Source: Diphasiastrum complanatum (lineage: Eukaryota; Streptophyta; Lycopodiopsida; Lycopodiales; Lycopodiaceae). Taken from it: a stretch of DNA of 64,000 nucleotides. This document shows, one piece after another, positions 1 to 11,400 of the stretch. The position numbers were made by a program, and so were the translations under genes. How positions within the stretch are numbered: the stretch's first letter is position 1; every line of letters starts with the position of its first letter. The stretch lies in NCBI GenBank assembly GCA_029204225.1, contig CM055106.1, positions 35,562,361 to 35,626,360 on the forward strand, given 5' to 3'. The notes below the pieces were generated by a model. It searched no databases. It had not been told where the DNA came from and saw only the letters and a program-made list of their open reading frames with translations.

Positions 1-1503
1 TAGGGGCAAGAGTATCGAAGGCGTGAATCAATAGCTCAGATTCAAGGTCTTCAATGTCCCTGGTGCGGTGGGTTTTTAGCTTTTTGATTGCTGCCCGAAC
101 CAAGTCAGGGGTGAAAAAGGAGAAGTCTGAAGGTCAAGGAGAGATGGAGATGGGCGTATCAGTGGGTATAGTGTAAAGCTGGGTAGCATAGTCGGTCCAG
201 ATATGTAAATCGTCCAGTAGAGGGGGTGGGGCACGAGGGATAAACTCACGCCAAAAGGCACCAGAGGAGGAGCCGAGAAGGAGGTTCACAAGACGGTTAC
301 CTTCGGAGTCATCATAGGCACTTTTTTGCGATGGAGTGTACGATTGTACAATTGCGTGAGGAGCGGAGGAGATGGCGGGCGTGGAAATGAGCATGTGTGA
401 CAAAGTGGTGAGGGGATCGGCATTCCGCGTCATACCATGGTGGATGGAAAGGTCGGGATGATTGTGGATGCACTGTTTGTGTTTATGAGGTTTAGAGGGG
501 AAAGCGAAAGTAGCAGCAGTGTGGAGACAGGTGGTGAGGAAGGCGGCTTGTGACTCAAGCGATTCACTGTGTGGAAAAGAGTGAAGTAAGGAGGCGAGAG
601 ATTCCTGGTAGAGTGGGATGGAGAGGGAGTGGAAGGTGTATTTGGGTGCACGGGGAAGGATGGACTGGTGTAGAGGTTGTGGTGGTGGAAGGTGGCCAAT
701 AGCGAAGGATAAGAACGAATGATCAGAGAGGGTGGTAGGGGAGATAAGGAATCTATGAATGAGAGGGATGAATGACGATGACCCCATGAGGTAATCAACC
801 ACACTATGACCGCCACTGTGAGGGTGACAAGTATAGCTGCCAGAATTAGGCCAGTGAGGTAGGCCATTATAAATGGCTAACACATGTGCCTCACCAAACT
901 GTAACAGGTACTCACCATATGAAGTAATAGGTCTTGGTCCATCATCAGAAAACCTGGTGATCTCCAAGCTGTCACTATCAAGGGCATGGACTCGCATCTG
1001 ATTCGTAGCATCATGGAACTCTGTCTGTCGTGAAGCTGTCCGGGCATTAAAATCCTTAGTGAGGAAAATATGCCCTCGCTCTGCAAATCTGATGATATCC
1101 ACTAAAAGGTCCAAATAAGGTGAGCCAACACCCTCAACAAAGGAGGAGGACTCTGGAGAAAAATAACAGGCAGCAATGAAGATATCCCTGTCCAAACCAA
1201 TCGCTCGTGCTGTGATACGAAGCCAAATATACCATGCATGCTCATCATGCCTGACAAACTCAAACATCTGATGAAGAGACTCTCAGTATAGACAAGCCAC
1301 TCCTCCCGAACCACGGCCACTCGCTGATCTAGTCTTAGATCTGTATACTGAATCTCATCTGTATCCCGAGAAGGTGGGTAAACTGTGCACCTGGCTCTCA
1401 TGAGTCTCCATGAAAAACAATAGGTCTCGACCAGTGATAAAGTCAATCAGATCGCCTGCTGTAAATGAGTGGATGCCATCACAATTCCATACCCCAATCT
1501 GAA
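1..1503 (-). pseudogene. LINE ORF2 endonuclease (EEP) domain, partial and frameshifted
   Basis: The exonuclease-endonuclease-phosphatase fold starts near 1503 with QIGVWNCDG and the metal-binding METH motif near 1400, is interrupted near 1330-1270, and continues as the 377-codon frame ending at 134. This frame carries the KDFNARTA motif (GDFNAR family signature with the first Gly changed to Lys) and the C-terminal SDHS motif, both active-site elements of LINE endonucleases that nick target DNA. Past a stop, codons toward position 1 read like the linker before reverse transcriptase (LVRAAIKKLKTHRTRDIEDL). The reverse transcriptase itself is off the window. The stops and the altered first motif residue indicate a pseudogene. 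Confidence 0.75.
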
Positions 1504-1555
1504 GATAGTATGGATGGGGTCCCGGGATGCTCCCAATCCTGGGGGCCCCGAATTC

Positions 1556-2818
1556 CTAGCTCTGGGAACTGCTAGGGGTGTCAGCAACAAACCGTATATG
1601 ACAATCTCGATATACGACCCGTCTACCAGTCCCTCGAGCCACCTGGAAGGCTTTGCGCCTCTCCTCAACCTGTAAGTAGGTAAGATCGTCATCCATATAT
1701 ATGGTAGTGCCACATAGCTGGGCTCTGCAGCATAAAGCCTCTCTGCGGCTGCCTAAGGATGTGAAGCGAATGACCAGTGTAGATGCATCTCTAGTGGTCC
1801 TCCAAGCTGTATCTAGCCCATCTGTCACATGTCCTAGAGTGGTCTTGAGAAATCTCGAAGCCTCGGCAATGGCATCCTGTGTATCTGGTATCTCACGAAC
1901 CCTAATGTTATGGGCCTTTTGCTCCCTTCATCGCTTTTCTAAAATAGTGGCTGAGATGATTGAGGAAATGGGGGCACTAGGCTTGGTGCCTTTCTTCAAG
2001 CCCGTTGCCCATGAATCATTATGCTGCTCAATTTTATTCTCAAGTTCTCATATCATGGTGATGGTCGATTTCGAGGCTGCAACCTGCTTAGTGTTGATCA
2101 CGTGCTCCAATGAAGCGACTTTGGATTGCAACACAGTCTTTTCCTTGAGTAAGGAGACCACTATTCCTTTTAGTTGTGTAAGTTCCTGTTTCAAAAGCTG
2201 GAAATCGGCTTTCATTTGGTCAGCTTCCCAGGAGGAAAATAGTTCGGTTGATTTGGAGGGAGTGTATGGGATGGGTGCTGTAGATGGGGGGGCTGTGGGC
2301 TTTTGGGAAATAGGGATAGGAAGGAGGCCGGTAGGGATGGCCAGATCGATAGGATTGGAGATCGATGAAGACGGGGAAGAGGCAGAAGCAGAGGAAGAAG
2401 AAGGTGAAGACGAGGAAGAGGCAGAAGCAGAGGAAGAAGAAGGCGAAAGATAAGGAGCAGCAGAAGAGGGAGAAGAAGAGGAGGAAGAGAATGGGAGTGG
2501 GGAAGAAAAAGGATGTTCCAGCGAGGGGGAAGATAGGTCAATAGGCAGCGAGGGGGAGGGTAGATCTGTAGGCAGCAAGGGAGGGGGGGGGGGGGGGGCG
2601 GGGGGGGGGTAGGTCTGCAAGCAGTTCTGTAGACAACAGCGAAGGGGGTAGTTCCAATGAGCAATGAGGGGGTGAGCCATCAACGAGGGGGGGGCTAGTT
2701 TCAACGAGAGGGGAGGGGGATGAGATGGCATCGAGGGGGGGGGGGGGATGAGGTGAGTGGGGAGCGGGTGGTCCGGCGTGGAGGAAGAGGGGCTGTGGCA
2801 CGAGGAGCCATAAGGCAA
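1556..2818 (-). pseudogene. LINE ORF1-like protein, broken
   Basis: The N-terminal frame (2818 down to 2048, 256 codons) is extremely rich in Pro and Ser, including long C-runs, and ends in a leucine/lysine-rich stretch with heptad-like spacing (LKQELTQLKGIVVSLLKEK), a likely coiled coil for trimerisation. After frame breaks the C-terminal part (1828 to 1556) reads TTIYMDDDLTYLQVEERRK followed by GRRVVYRDCHIRF, which resembles the C-terminal motif of plant LINE ORF1 RNA-binding proteins (an IY-DDDLT block, then a VYRDG-type block). The role in the family is binding LINE RNA for retrotransposition. At least one stop or frameshift separates the halves. The assignment rests on motif and position, not on a database search. 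Confidence 0.55.
2583..2748 (+). repeat. Long G-runs (proline-coding on the other strand)
   Basis: The plus strand has a run of 16 G, then C, then 10 G at 2583-2609 and another run of about 14 G at 2735-2748. On the minus strand these are Pro codons of LINE ORF1. The runs are candidates for G-quadruplex formation and for slippage or assembly error. Confidence 0.8.
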
Positions 2819-2990
2819 GGCAGGGCGGACAGGGCGGACTTGCAGGGAGCGGACGGACAGGGCGGATCAGGTGCGAATCAATGCAGGGCGGGCCAGGAGG
2901 TATGGAACAGGTGCCATCAGCAGCGGGTCAGCAGCGGATCAAGAGCGGGTTTGCAGGAGCGGGTCAGGAGCTAGGAGTGCGCCACCATCG

Positions 2991-2992
<2 letters not shown>

Positions 2993-3029
<37 letters not shown>
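2993..3029. repeat. (AG)n microsatellite
   Basis: Uninterrupted AG dinucleotide run of about 37 bases, next to the apparent 5' end of the LINE. Confidence 0.95.
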
Positions 3030-3031
<2 letters not shown>

Positions 3032-6000
3032 CAGGTATCTATCTCATTGTGGATCGTAGGGTTAATGGATGTAGTGTTAATTGTGTCGTGTTAGTTAAAG
3101 AGTTAGATGTGGATCTTCCATACATGCTGAATTTTGAGATAGGCTATCGCTCTCATGGGATCGAACCTACGCCACATTGGCATTGGGGCTAATTGGAGCT
3201 AGAAGGCACCTTTTTTGGCCATTCTTGGGCCAAATTGACCCCTGGAACTGGATGCTCAGAGCCAGTGGACAGAGCGACGTCACCGAGCAGGAAGAAACGC
3301 GTTTCAAGGGTTTTATCACCATTCCAGTGAGCAGAATGCGGGTGACCTAGAGATGGGCTACATTCATCGTTAAGGTACCGTAGGGCCAAATCTGGGGCAA
3401 TTTTTGGCTGGTGAAACCTGCTATAGGGCGTTACAATGAGGCATTATCGCTTCGAAATCATTATTACTTACTTCTAACAGGGTAACAGGTATTTGGAAGC
3501 GGTAAATGCGTTATGGGGGCAAATGATAGCAGATTTGTGTGGAGAAAGCTAGTTTTGGGGACGAAAGTGCAGTTTGGAGTCGTGACTACTCATCATTGGC
3601 GACAATTTTGAGAGGGCCAGCAATCACAGGTGAGAAGTAGGTATGATATGCCGGTTACAGGTGAAAAATTCTTGTGATCAGGTTCAACTCTTGGGGTTGG
3701 AACCGATCAATGTCAGGTGACATTTGGAGGAACACTCTCACAGGCATGATCGGCAGTGGCAGTGTCGAGTCGGGTGATAACTGCATTGACACACGCATCT
3801 GCAACTTGGAAATTTCTCGTTCGAGGGAGAAATGGGGCTGGCTTGGAGTTACACACATTTTGGCAGTCATTGTATGTCCCACATATAGCTCGTCCAATGC
3901 AAGTCCACTATTCTGCCCAATGGCTTCCAACTGGCATGGTGGGGCCAGTTGGAAGCCATTGGGCAGAATAGTGGACTTGCATTGGACGAGGGGGAGATGG
4001 GGCTATCTTGGAGTTACACACATTTTGGCGGTCACTAATGATTGAAGTGCATGGTGGTGCCAATTGGAAGCCATTGGACAGAATAGTGGACTTATATTGA
4101 ACGAGCTATATGTGGGACATACAGGAGATGAAGAATGGGTTAGTGATCACACTTTGGAGACTCTTGATGAGTGGTAAGTGTGATGGTTTGCGGATTTTGT
4201 AGTTCGTAAGTCATATTAGTTCAAGTCAAAATAGTTGTGGAGCAATGTATCAGGTTCGTCATCAGGGATACACTTCAACTGCCGGATGAGTCAAGTCAAT
4301 TTCCCGTATCAGTATTGCATCAGGGATGCAAATTCCAATGATGGCAAAGTGTAGATCATTTGGTTTGGGCCATCTCACAGGTTCACTTGGAGGGATATTG
4401 GCATGCACAATATGTGAGGGACTTGATGGTGGCTTTAAAGTTACCATCTCAGTGTATTCTCAAGGAATGATTTGGAATCATTCACAAGAGTAGCTTGGAG
4501 CTAGCATGGGGGAATACAGATGCAACACTATAGGGTAGATGCTCATATCTTCGAGATCAGGGTCGACATTGGGCTACCTGATAGGGATAGGACTGTAGGA
4601 TGACAGGGTGATCATCAAGGAGCAGCTATTTTCATATTGGACTTGAGTTATTGGTTGATGGACACCAGGTGGGATTGATGATGGAATCATGTCAGTGTAA
4701 ATGCAAATGGGCAAGGCATGAAGCTTTTAGAGCCAGCTCTAGGATGGAGAGCTGATGGACATCACACGGTTGGGTGTGATGAGGGCAAACACTGTGGTGA
4801 GTGGTTTGCTAGTGATCTACTGGAGGGGAAACTGATGGCAAGGACTTCATAGTATGCTCATTTGGGAGTGCATGATGGCATTACAGCAGAAGGCCAGTCA
4901 TTGACATTGGCATTGATGAGGAAGGATCTACCATCATTGGCGTGGATAGGTGTAATAGTTCCTAACACCACAGTAGGGCAAACACTAATTGATCCACCAA
5001 ACCTTGCCTACTCCTGATATGGAGTAAGCCCCTCCTAGCCCAATGTGAGGACTGGTAGCATGCATACTGCCAAGTGTCGGCCACGTGGCATTGACGTGGC
5101 CGACTGCATGTCAGGACCCAACAGGGAGAACTATCCTGCTAACAGGGTTCCTAGACTATGTTAGGCCTGCCATGTCTATGGACCGTGCTGGGGCACACTA
5201 CTCACACTGTCTTACCCTGTTGGTCGTGTACACGAGACACAACCTTGACTATGGTATCTGACCTCCTGTGCTCTCTAGGGTTCGGCACTGGTCACGTGCT
5301 CGTAACAATAGGCTATCTCTAGCTTTCATGAATTTGGTTGTATTTGCATGTGTCTAGGCTTGGCACACGCATTGGAACCTGGTTGGCTCAGATTCACAGG
5401 TGCTGAGATCAGGGAGAAGCCTAGAGGAAGTCACTCAGAGCCATATACCTTAGTACGATCAGGGAGACATTGATCTCGAGATCCCATGAGCGACGGCTCA
5501 GGGACAAGCTTGCATTAGCATGATGTCGGGTGGCACATAGCCAAGGAGAGCAAGCAACATTGCTAGGAGCCAGGAGGAGCAGGTGATGCTTTGAAGATCG
5601 GCTTGTCTAGCAGGATGGTGACCAAGATGGAAGATATCAAGTGAGCATAGTATGTAGATGATGAGTCCATTAGAGTGGCACTCAGGGAGATGCTACAGTT
5701 GCTCACGTATGATACATCATTGTATGCATAGTGGATGTTCTTCAGCTGGTGCATCATGTGTTGGTGACATAGGCTCCTTGGTGGGAGGCCTATGTACTGG
5801 TCAAATCAGAGTTGGCAATGTCAAGCATGAAAGTTGAGCCTACATGGGATGTAGGAGAGGCAAATCATCATCAGTATCTTTGGGAGATGGGTGAGCTACT
5901 CAAGTATAGCCTATGGTGAGGTCTGTGTACATTCATTCATTGACTCATTGGTAGACTCTTGTGCTTGGAGCATGGGAAATGGATGGGGATCAGCGTTCTT

Positions 6001-6336
6001 AACATATTGGATAGTTGGATATGCTTGGATGTGAGGGCATCTTGGTTATAGGTGCGGGGTTGAAGATCTGACAGATCTACAGGTGGCACAAGTGTGGTAC
6101 GACAGGATACCACTTATGGGTTGGCCATGGTCATGTATGGATGCTTTATCATTCGTGTTGGTTTGCATGAGTGTGTGTGGGATGTTACCTTGTTACGAGG
6201 GTCTAGATCTGAGTCCAAGTTTTATGTGTTTATGTATTTACTACGTCAGAAACAAAGTAGTTAGTTGTATGCTTAGTGACTTGTCATTATGTCTACTAGT
6301 TATCTATCTGGTGAGGGTACAGTTGTTAGAAGATTC
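3030..6336. other. Unassigned DNA, no gene recognised
   Basis: The open frames here (for example 3674-4045 and 6083-6439) have no recognisable domain and look accidental. It holds the inverted repeat listed separately, and an 11-bp perfect inverted repeat with a 7-base spacer at 5076-5086/5094-5104 that includes CACGTGG. It may be a very old retroelement body, but no LTR, primer site or pol motif could be found. Confidence 0.5.
3871..4123. repeat. Perfect 47-bp hairpin with a third, diverged copy
   Basis: Positions 3889-3935 and 3944-3990 are perfect reverse complements (47 bp) around an 8-base loop. A longer segment, 3871-3935, is matched in reverse complement by 4059-4123 (60 of 65 bases). 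All five differences are G-to-A or C-to-T on the 4059-4123 strand. The flanking block with GGAGTTACACACATTTTGGC is also directly repeated near 3846 and 4010. Confidence 0.9.
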
Positions 6337-7077
6337 TGGTGAAGCTTCTTCTAACGGATTCCAGATACTGAAATTGTCGAACAAATATCAAGTGAAGGAA
6401 TCGAGCCGCCAAACTACACTATGGAGCATCGACAATTAACCAAGGAGTTCCAGAATCTAGATTTACCTAGAACGCCAAAATCAGAAGGTCGACAAGTCGT
6501 GGACCGGCCAATGAGTAAAAGCAAAGCCCGGTGCCTCTCCAACATATCTTATGACGACGGGAATAAAAGCATGGCCAAGTCGGCAAAAAGACTCAGATCT
6601 AATTGTAAATATAACGTTAGACACCCTTAGAATGTACTCGTAAGTCGATGGCGCGAGAAATAGAAATAGATCTCAACTCCAATGGGCCAATAATAAGAAA
6701 GGACCCAAGTAGTTTAAAATGCATTTTGGCATTTAACTTTTTAAGATAGTCAAGTTGTTATGGCACATGGTTTTTGGGTAAACCAAAAACCCTAACCCTA
6801 GCTCTGTCTATAAGTAGGGATGTGACACCATTTTGTAATCACTTTTCATTGTGAAGAATAGAGATTGAGAGAGAGAAGCTAAGCCTCCTCCACCTTTTTT
6901 ACTTTGTGAAGCCCTCCTTTTTTGCACTTGTATGATTGATTGTGGATGTATAAATGTTTGAATGTTATTGTCTACGTTATCACATATTGAATGATCATTA
7001 GCTCAAGCTTTCATCCTTCTAATCCACAAAATCACACAATAGTAAAATAGGTGTTAGAAACACATTTGGAGTGATCA
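6337..7077 (+). mobile_element. LTR A of a Ty3/gypsy element (741 bp)
   Basis: A near-copy of 34279-35033 starts at TGGTGAAG and ends at GGAGTGATCA, giving TG...CA ends; the two copies lose similarity outside these points. The sequence has a plausible promoter and U5 layout: an AAACCCTAACCC stretch, TGTCTATAAGTAGG as TATA region near 6805, then a CT-rich section and TGTGAAGCCCTCC. It is followed by the motif-rich leader and a gypsy gag start, so it is probably the 5' LTR of that element. No tRNA-complementary primer site could be recognised directly after it. Confidence 0.7.
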
Positions 7078-7083
7078 AGGTTT

Positions 7084-7700
7084 GTTACTCGCCCTCATAT
7101 TTTTTCTTACTTTTTTATTGCCCTCTTTACTCGCCACGTTTCCAGAGAGCTAGGCAGGGTCCAGGCTCTGTTCTGTGAGCTCAACGAATTATAAGTTATA
7201 ACTCGCCATCAGTACTATTACTCGCCCAGTAGCCTATTACTCACCAAGTCACTTTTAGACACTTTTTTCAAACCAACTTTACTCGCCATCAGAACAGGGT
7301 GATTAGCAGCCTCAAAGCTATCATTTTGATGACCAACGAGTTATAAGGCTATTACTCGCCAGGTCAAATTTCTCGCCCATTTTGTTGTTCCTGCGATTTT
7401 TATTACTCGCCAGTTATAACTCGCCGACAGACATTTATAACTCGCCAACAGAGTTTTCTTCCTTTCTGTTCACTATCTTTACTCGGCATAGTTGAGGCCT
7501 GTACACATACTGATCTACCTTGTGCCAAACCGACGAATTATAAATTTATAACTCGCCCCTCTATTACTCGCGCTCAGTATAACTCGCCATCTCCTCCTCA
7601 TTACTCGCCATTTTCACAGATCCTTCTGATCATCAATTAGGGCATGTAGACAGCTCGGCGAGTTATAATCCTATTACTCGCGCCTGCTATTACTCGCCCT
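7084..7700 (+). repeat. TTACTCGCC/ATAACTCGCC motif array in gypsy leader
   Basis: About 18 copies of a 9-10 base motif, (A/T)TTACTCGCC or ATAACTCGCC, are scattered at irregular spacing, with some copies in reverse orientation (CGAGTTATAA) facing a forward copy. Two half motifs placed head to head make the palindrome GGCGAGTTATAACTCGCC. It sits in the leader between LTR A and gag. A second block of the same motif is at 14712-15046. Function unknown. Confidence 0.85.
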
Positions 7701-8031
7701 GTGTACCTTGCCATCGGAGAAAATCTAGAGTTTTCCAGATCTTTTGACAATCAGAACCCATCTGTATTTTTCTGTTATTTTCGTTTTCTCCGTTTGCCCT
7801 TTGGATTTGCATTTGCGCCGCTTCGCATCCATCTGACTTTTATTGTGATCCCGATCTGATCTTGATCTAAGATTCATTATTGCATCGATTTGATCATCAA
7901 TCAGATCCATCATCTGATCACCCATACGCTGAAAAAATCTACAAAAATTATCTGAGAAAAAAGAACAAGAAAAAGATCAAAAACATACAAAACAAAAATG
8001 CCAAAAGTAGTCCTATTTCCCGTTCTATTGT

Positions 8032-8316
8032 ATGCATTTGAGATCCGGTCGGAGATTATCCACCCTGGATCTCCCTGAACTCGAGGAATTCGTCAACGTA
8101 CCGATCAAAATATTACCTGAACCCGTTGACATAGATTCACCCCCGATGGACAATCCTAGGTCGTTTGTACCCCACCCAGTCCAAAAGTTTCCCAAGATCG
8201 ACCTTCCGAGGTTTTATGGCAAGGGAGATCCGCGACGATTCCTACAAATCTACACCCAAACGTGTAGAGCCTACGAATACGACAGCCCCCAAGAGCTATT
8301 AAGCTCCAATATGTAG
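8032..8316 (+). pseudogene. Ty3/gypsy gag N-terminal fragment
   Basis: This 94-codon frame begins MHLRSGRRLSTLDLPELEEF. Its second half, LPRFYGKGDPRRFLQIYT followed by CRAYEYDSPQELL, matches the start of the plant retrotransposon gag domain (PRF-G-DP--FL...Y). Gag forms the cytoplasmic virus-like particle. A full gag would have several hundred residues, but the frame stops at 8316 and no CCHC zinc knuckle follows, so this is a truncated relic. The start is the first ATG after the leader. Confidence 0.65.
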
Positions 8317-8969
8317 ATCCTGACCGTTTCAAGCCCGCGCCAAAATCCCAAAGTACTAGATCCACAAAAGCCTCTAGCGAATGAAGGTCTCATCGAAACA
8401 ACAGAGCCCCACAAGGCAATGTTGTAGTAGGTCGAATGGATACGATAACCGACGGATCCACGACTATTGTTCCAATAACCGTTAACGATCTCTTGCGAGA
8501 ATGGGGACCTAGCTGAGGATGAAGCTCTTTATAAGCTTGAAATCTCATTATGGGACAATAGCATAAAGATGGTAAAAGATCCGACACCTAATCCTCGATT
8601 GGAGTCACCAACGGATGACAAGGGAAAAGAGCCGACTACTTCGGATCCCCCATCAGGAGGCTCTCCGAAAGAAAAAGCTCCCATCACCTTTGTTGATCTG
8701 GGAATGAAATCATGAAAGAGCGTCAAGAAACTTGACCGAGCTTTGAAAAGGATGGGAATCAACAATTAGCCAACCACCAACCCGCTACGAGAACGTAAAC
8801 CCTCGTATAAGGCCAAGACCGCTAAGTGGAAAGCTAAGAGCGATAAAAGAGCCAATGGCCAAAACGAAAGAGATAGATTTAGTTGAGAACGGAGAGGAAA
8901 GTCGTATGGTATCTATAGGAGAAGATGTAGAGGGAGAGGAACTCGAGGATCTCAAGGCAATACCGTGAC

Positions 8970-9608
8970 TGTCTTGCTTGGAATTACGCTGAGCTGAAGG
9001 GCATATCGCCAAATGTTGTGGTTCACACCATTCCATTGGTTGATGGTGCAAAACCCACAATTAGTAGGTAGAATTCCACGTCCATACAGACGCCTCTAAG
9101 TATGCCATAGGGAGTGTTCTGACACAGCCTGGGGTGTACACAAAGGATTACCCAATTTATTTTACCAGTAGGCAATTGATTCCCACGGAGATGAAGCGCG
9201 TTAGCCATGGTATATAGCGTGAAGAAATTCCGCCATTACCTGCTAGCCAATCCATTTGTCTTCTTCGTGAATGACCAAGCCCTACTGTATCTGATAAATA
9301 TATCATGCATGACCGGATGGATCACCCAATGGCTGCTGCTTCTCCAAGAGTTTGACATTAAAATAGTCGTTCGCAAAGGGAAACAACAATATCTGGCCGA
9401 TCACCTCTCACAGATCCGAAATGTTCCTGAGAGTAGAGGGGTCGATGACAAACTTCCTGACGCCATATTATTCCACATCGATGTCATCCCTGAGTGGGCT
9501 ATCGATATAGATGGATATTTTATGTCGGGACGTCCTCGCCCTGAGATGAGTAAAGTAGAACGACGCAGGTTAATCATTAAATCTGCCCCTTTCATGTTGA
9601 TAGCAGGA
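8970..9608 (+). pseudogene. Ty3/gypsy RT N-terminus joined to RNase H; RT catalytic core missing
   Basis: Near 8990-9060 the translation contains KGISPNVVVHTIPLVDGAKP, the conserved opening of a gypsy reverse transcriptase. About 10 codons later the next recognisable sequence is VHTDASKYAIGSVLTQPGV at about 9080, the RNase H start with its catalytic Asp. RNase H then runs through a stop into the frame 9207-9608, with VNDQALLYLIN and VRKGKQQYLADHLSQI. The RT fingers and palm, including the YxDD motif, are therefore deleted. RNase H normally removes RNA from the RNA-DNA hybrid; this copy cannot be functional. Confidence 0.75.
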
Positions 9609-9639
9609 TAGCTTTATCGCATCTGTAACGATGGAATCA

Positions 9640-9934
9640 TACGCCGTTATATCCTACTGCACGAAGTGTCCCAAGTCGTAAGTATCGCCCATGAAGGAAT
9701 AGGGGGAGGGCATTTCGTTGCCGAAGCTACCAATAAGAAAGTGCTGCAACACGGCCTGTGGTGGCCCACAATGTTCAAGGATATTCACCATCAGGTTAAG
9801 AGTTGTGACGTGTGCCAACGGTTCAACCGAACCCAAGGAAAGGACAGAATGTCATTACGACTTATACTGGCTGAGATGTCGTTTGAGAAATGGGGCATTG
9901 ACTATGTCGGCCCTATTCATCCAGCGGCCCGTGG
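9640..9934 (+). pseudogene. Ty3/gypsy integrase, N-terminal part
   Basis: The frame covering 9666-9959 carries the HHCC zinc-binding domain of integrase: HEGIGGGHF, then KSCDVCQRFNR, followed by WGIDYVGPIHPAARG, which holds the first catalytic Asp of the DD35E core. Integrase inserts the cDNA into the genome. The reading frame is cut after position 9934 by a solo LTR, and the rest of the domain resumes at 10590. Other stops and frameshifts also exist. Confidence 0.8.
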
Positions 9935-10589
9935 TGTGAAAATTGTCAACATTTCCTAGCTAGTTTGAGGCCTAAATTGGCTAAAATTGTAAATAGTTTT
10001 GGTTCTGGAGTTTCACACGTGTGAACTAGGCCACAATGTTTTTATTTACTGTATTTTTTCAGTATGATGAAGTGTCAAACTTCATACCCTTCAAAATGAG
10101 ATCATTTTGATGTATTTTGGTCATATAAGCCATTTTTAGCTATTTTTCCTATATAGGGAATATCTAGGGTCAAGTACCTTCTAGAGAGAGGAGAGAGAGT
10201 CATCTTCCTCATCCATAAATAGTAGGGAAGTCGTGGAGAACAGGTTGGAGAAACCTTTTGTATGCTTCATTGAGATCAATAGATCATTGTCATTGTTTCT
10301 TCCTCCATTGAGAGCATTGTTGTGTGTATTGTCTTCAAGCTATTGTGTATGATCTTAGGTGCTTTCCAAAAGTGGTAGGCTGATGTATTATGGACTGTAT
10401 AATGCTATTTTGGGCCGCACTTGATGTTTATGGAAGTTTCCATTTGTGATAAATGCTTTTTGATCAAGTTCTTTGCATTCTAGGTAGCATAGAATGTGTT
10501 GCCAATTCCTAGCTTATGTAGTTTGGAGTGCAAGCATTCAAGCCAATGATCTTGGAGTTTAGATCCACTTAGGATCTGTATTTTTCACA
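9935..10589. mobile_element. Solo LTR (655 bp) nested in gypsy integrase
   Basis: The insert starts TGTGAAAA and ends TTTTCACA, an 8-bp terminal inverted repeat with TG...CA ends. It is flanked on both sides by the 5-bp sequence CGTGG (9930-9934 and 10590-10594), a typical retroviral-type target duplication. The integrase sequence is interrupted exactly there. It holds no coding sequence. A solo LTR forms by recombination between the two LTRs of a full element. Confidence 0.9.
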
Positions 10590-11400
10590 CGTGGCTCCCA
10601 AACTTGCTATATCATTGTAGCCATTGACTACTTGACCAAATGAGCAGAAACCAAGGCAGTGGAGAAAGCTGACGCCAACTCCACTGCTAAGTTCATGTAT
10701 AAAAACATCCTAGTTCGTTTTGGGTGCCCAGTAGAACTCGTGAGTGATCGCGAAATGCATTTCCTAAACAAGACTATCACTCACCTGTTATCCTCTGGTT
10801 GTCCATAGGAAGAGTACACCCTATTACCCGCGTTGCAACGGACAAGCAGAATCGTCGAACGAGATCCTCTAAGGAATTATCATGAAGATGGTTGAAGCTT
10901 CGCGATCGGACTGGGAACATAAGCTTCATCCAGCCTTATGGGCTTTCAAAACCACATTCAAGGTGAGTGCTGGACAAACTCCATTTCAGATGGTGTATGG
11001 ACAGGAAGCCATAATGTCTGCTAAGTTTGTTGTTCCAAGTCTGAAAGTCGCAATCGTTGAATGACTTAGTACAAAGGAATCCACCAAGAGGAGATTAGAC
11101 AACCTTCTTAAACTTCACGAAACTCGCTTCTTAGCGCTTCACGCCTAGCTGTAAGGAAACAACGACGGACGACCTAGCACGGAATATCAAGACCAAGGAC
11201 CTCATCAAGGGAGAATTGGCCCTATTATACAATGCCAAGGCACATAAAGGCAAGCTTAAGTTTCAGGAATAAGGACCGTACAAGGTAGTAGAGATCCGAC
11301 CAAATGGCGTAGTCATTCTCGTCGACCTGCAAGGCAATTTGCTCGATATGCCCATCAATGGCAGCAGGTTGTGTCGCTACTACTCCGCCGATGTGAGATC
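10590..11400 (+). pseudogene. Ty3/gypsy integrase, core and C-terminal part
   Basis: After the solo LTR the translation continues with IVAIDYLTK, then RFGCPVELVSDRE (second catalytic Asp), and after frame breaks with the frame 10882-11064, which reads WEHKLHPALWAFKTTFKVSAGQTPFQMVYGQEA, here named by its key blocks WAFKTT and TPFQMVYG. The stretch holding the third catalytic residue (about 10800-10870) is scrambled by stops. The C-terminal domain up to 11400 is only faintly readable. It is clearly a pseudogene. Confidence 0.7.

Larger units (their letters stand above)
1..2930 (-). mobile_element. LINE (non-LTR retrotransposon), 5' part only, cut by window edge
   Basis: Reading down the minus strand there is a proline-rich, coiled-coil ORF1, then an apurinic-type endonuclease domain, then the linker that normally leads into reverse transcriptase, which would lie beyond position 1. 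This ORF1-endonuclease order is that of plant L1-like LINEs. The frame is broken several times, so the copy is dead. The 5' boundary is not visible; coding character fades near 2.8-2.95 kb, just before an (AG)n run. Poly(A) tail and target duplication are outside the window. Confidence 0.75.

Noticed and set aside
1701-2453. 250-codon plus-strand frame with Glu/Gly-rich end
   Set aside because: It is antisense to LINE ORF1; its acidic repeats are the complement of Ser/Pro-rich codons.
5076-5104. CACGTGG-containing inverted repeat as a G-box promoter element
   Set aside because: No gene lies next to it; kept only as a small inverted repeat.
7084-7700. CRISPR-like array
   Set aside because: The repeated unit is only 9-10 bases, spacing is irregular, copies occur in both orientations and the context is a plant retroelement leader.
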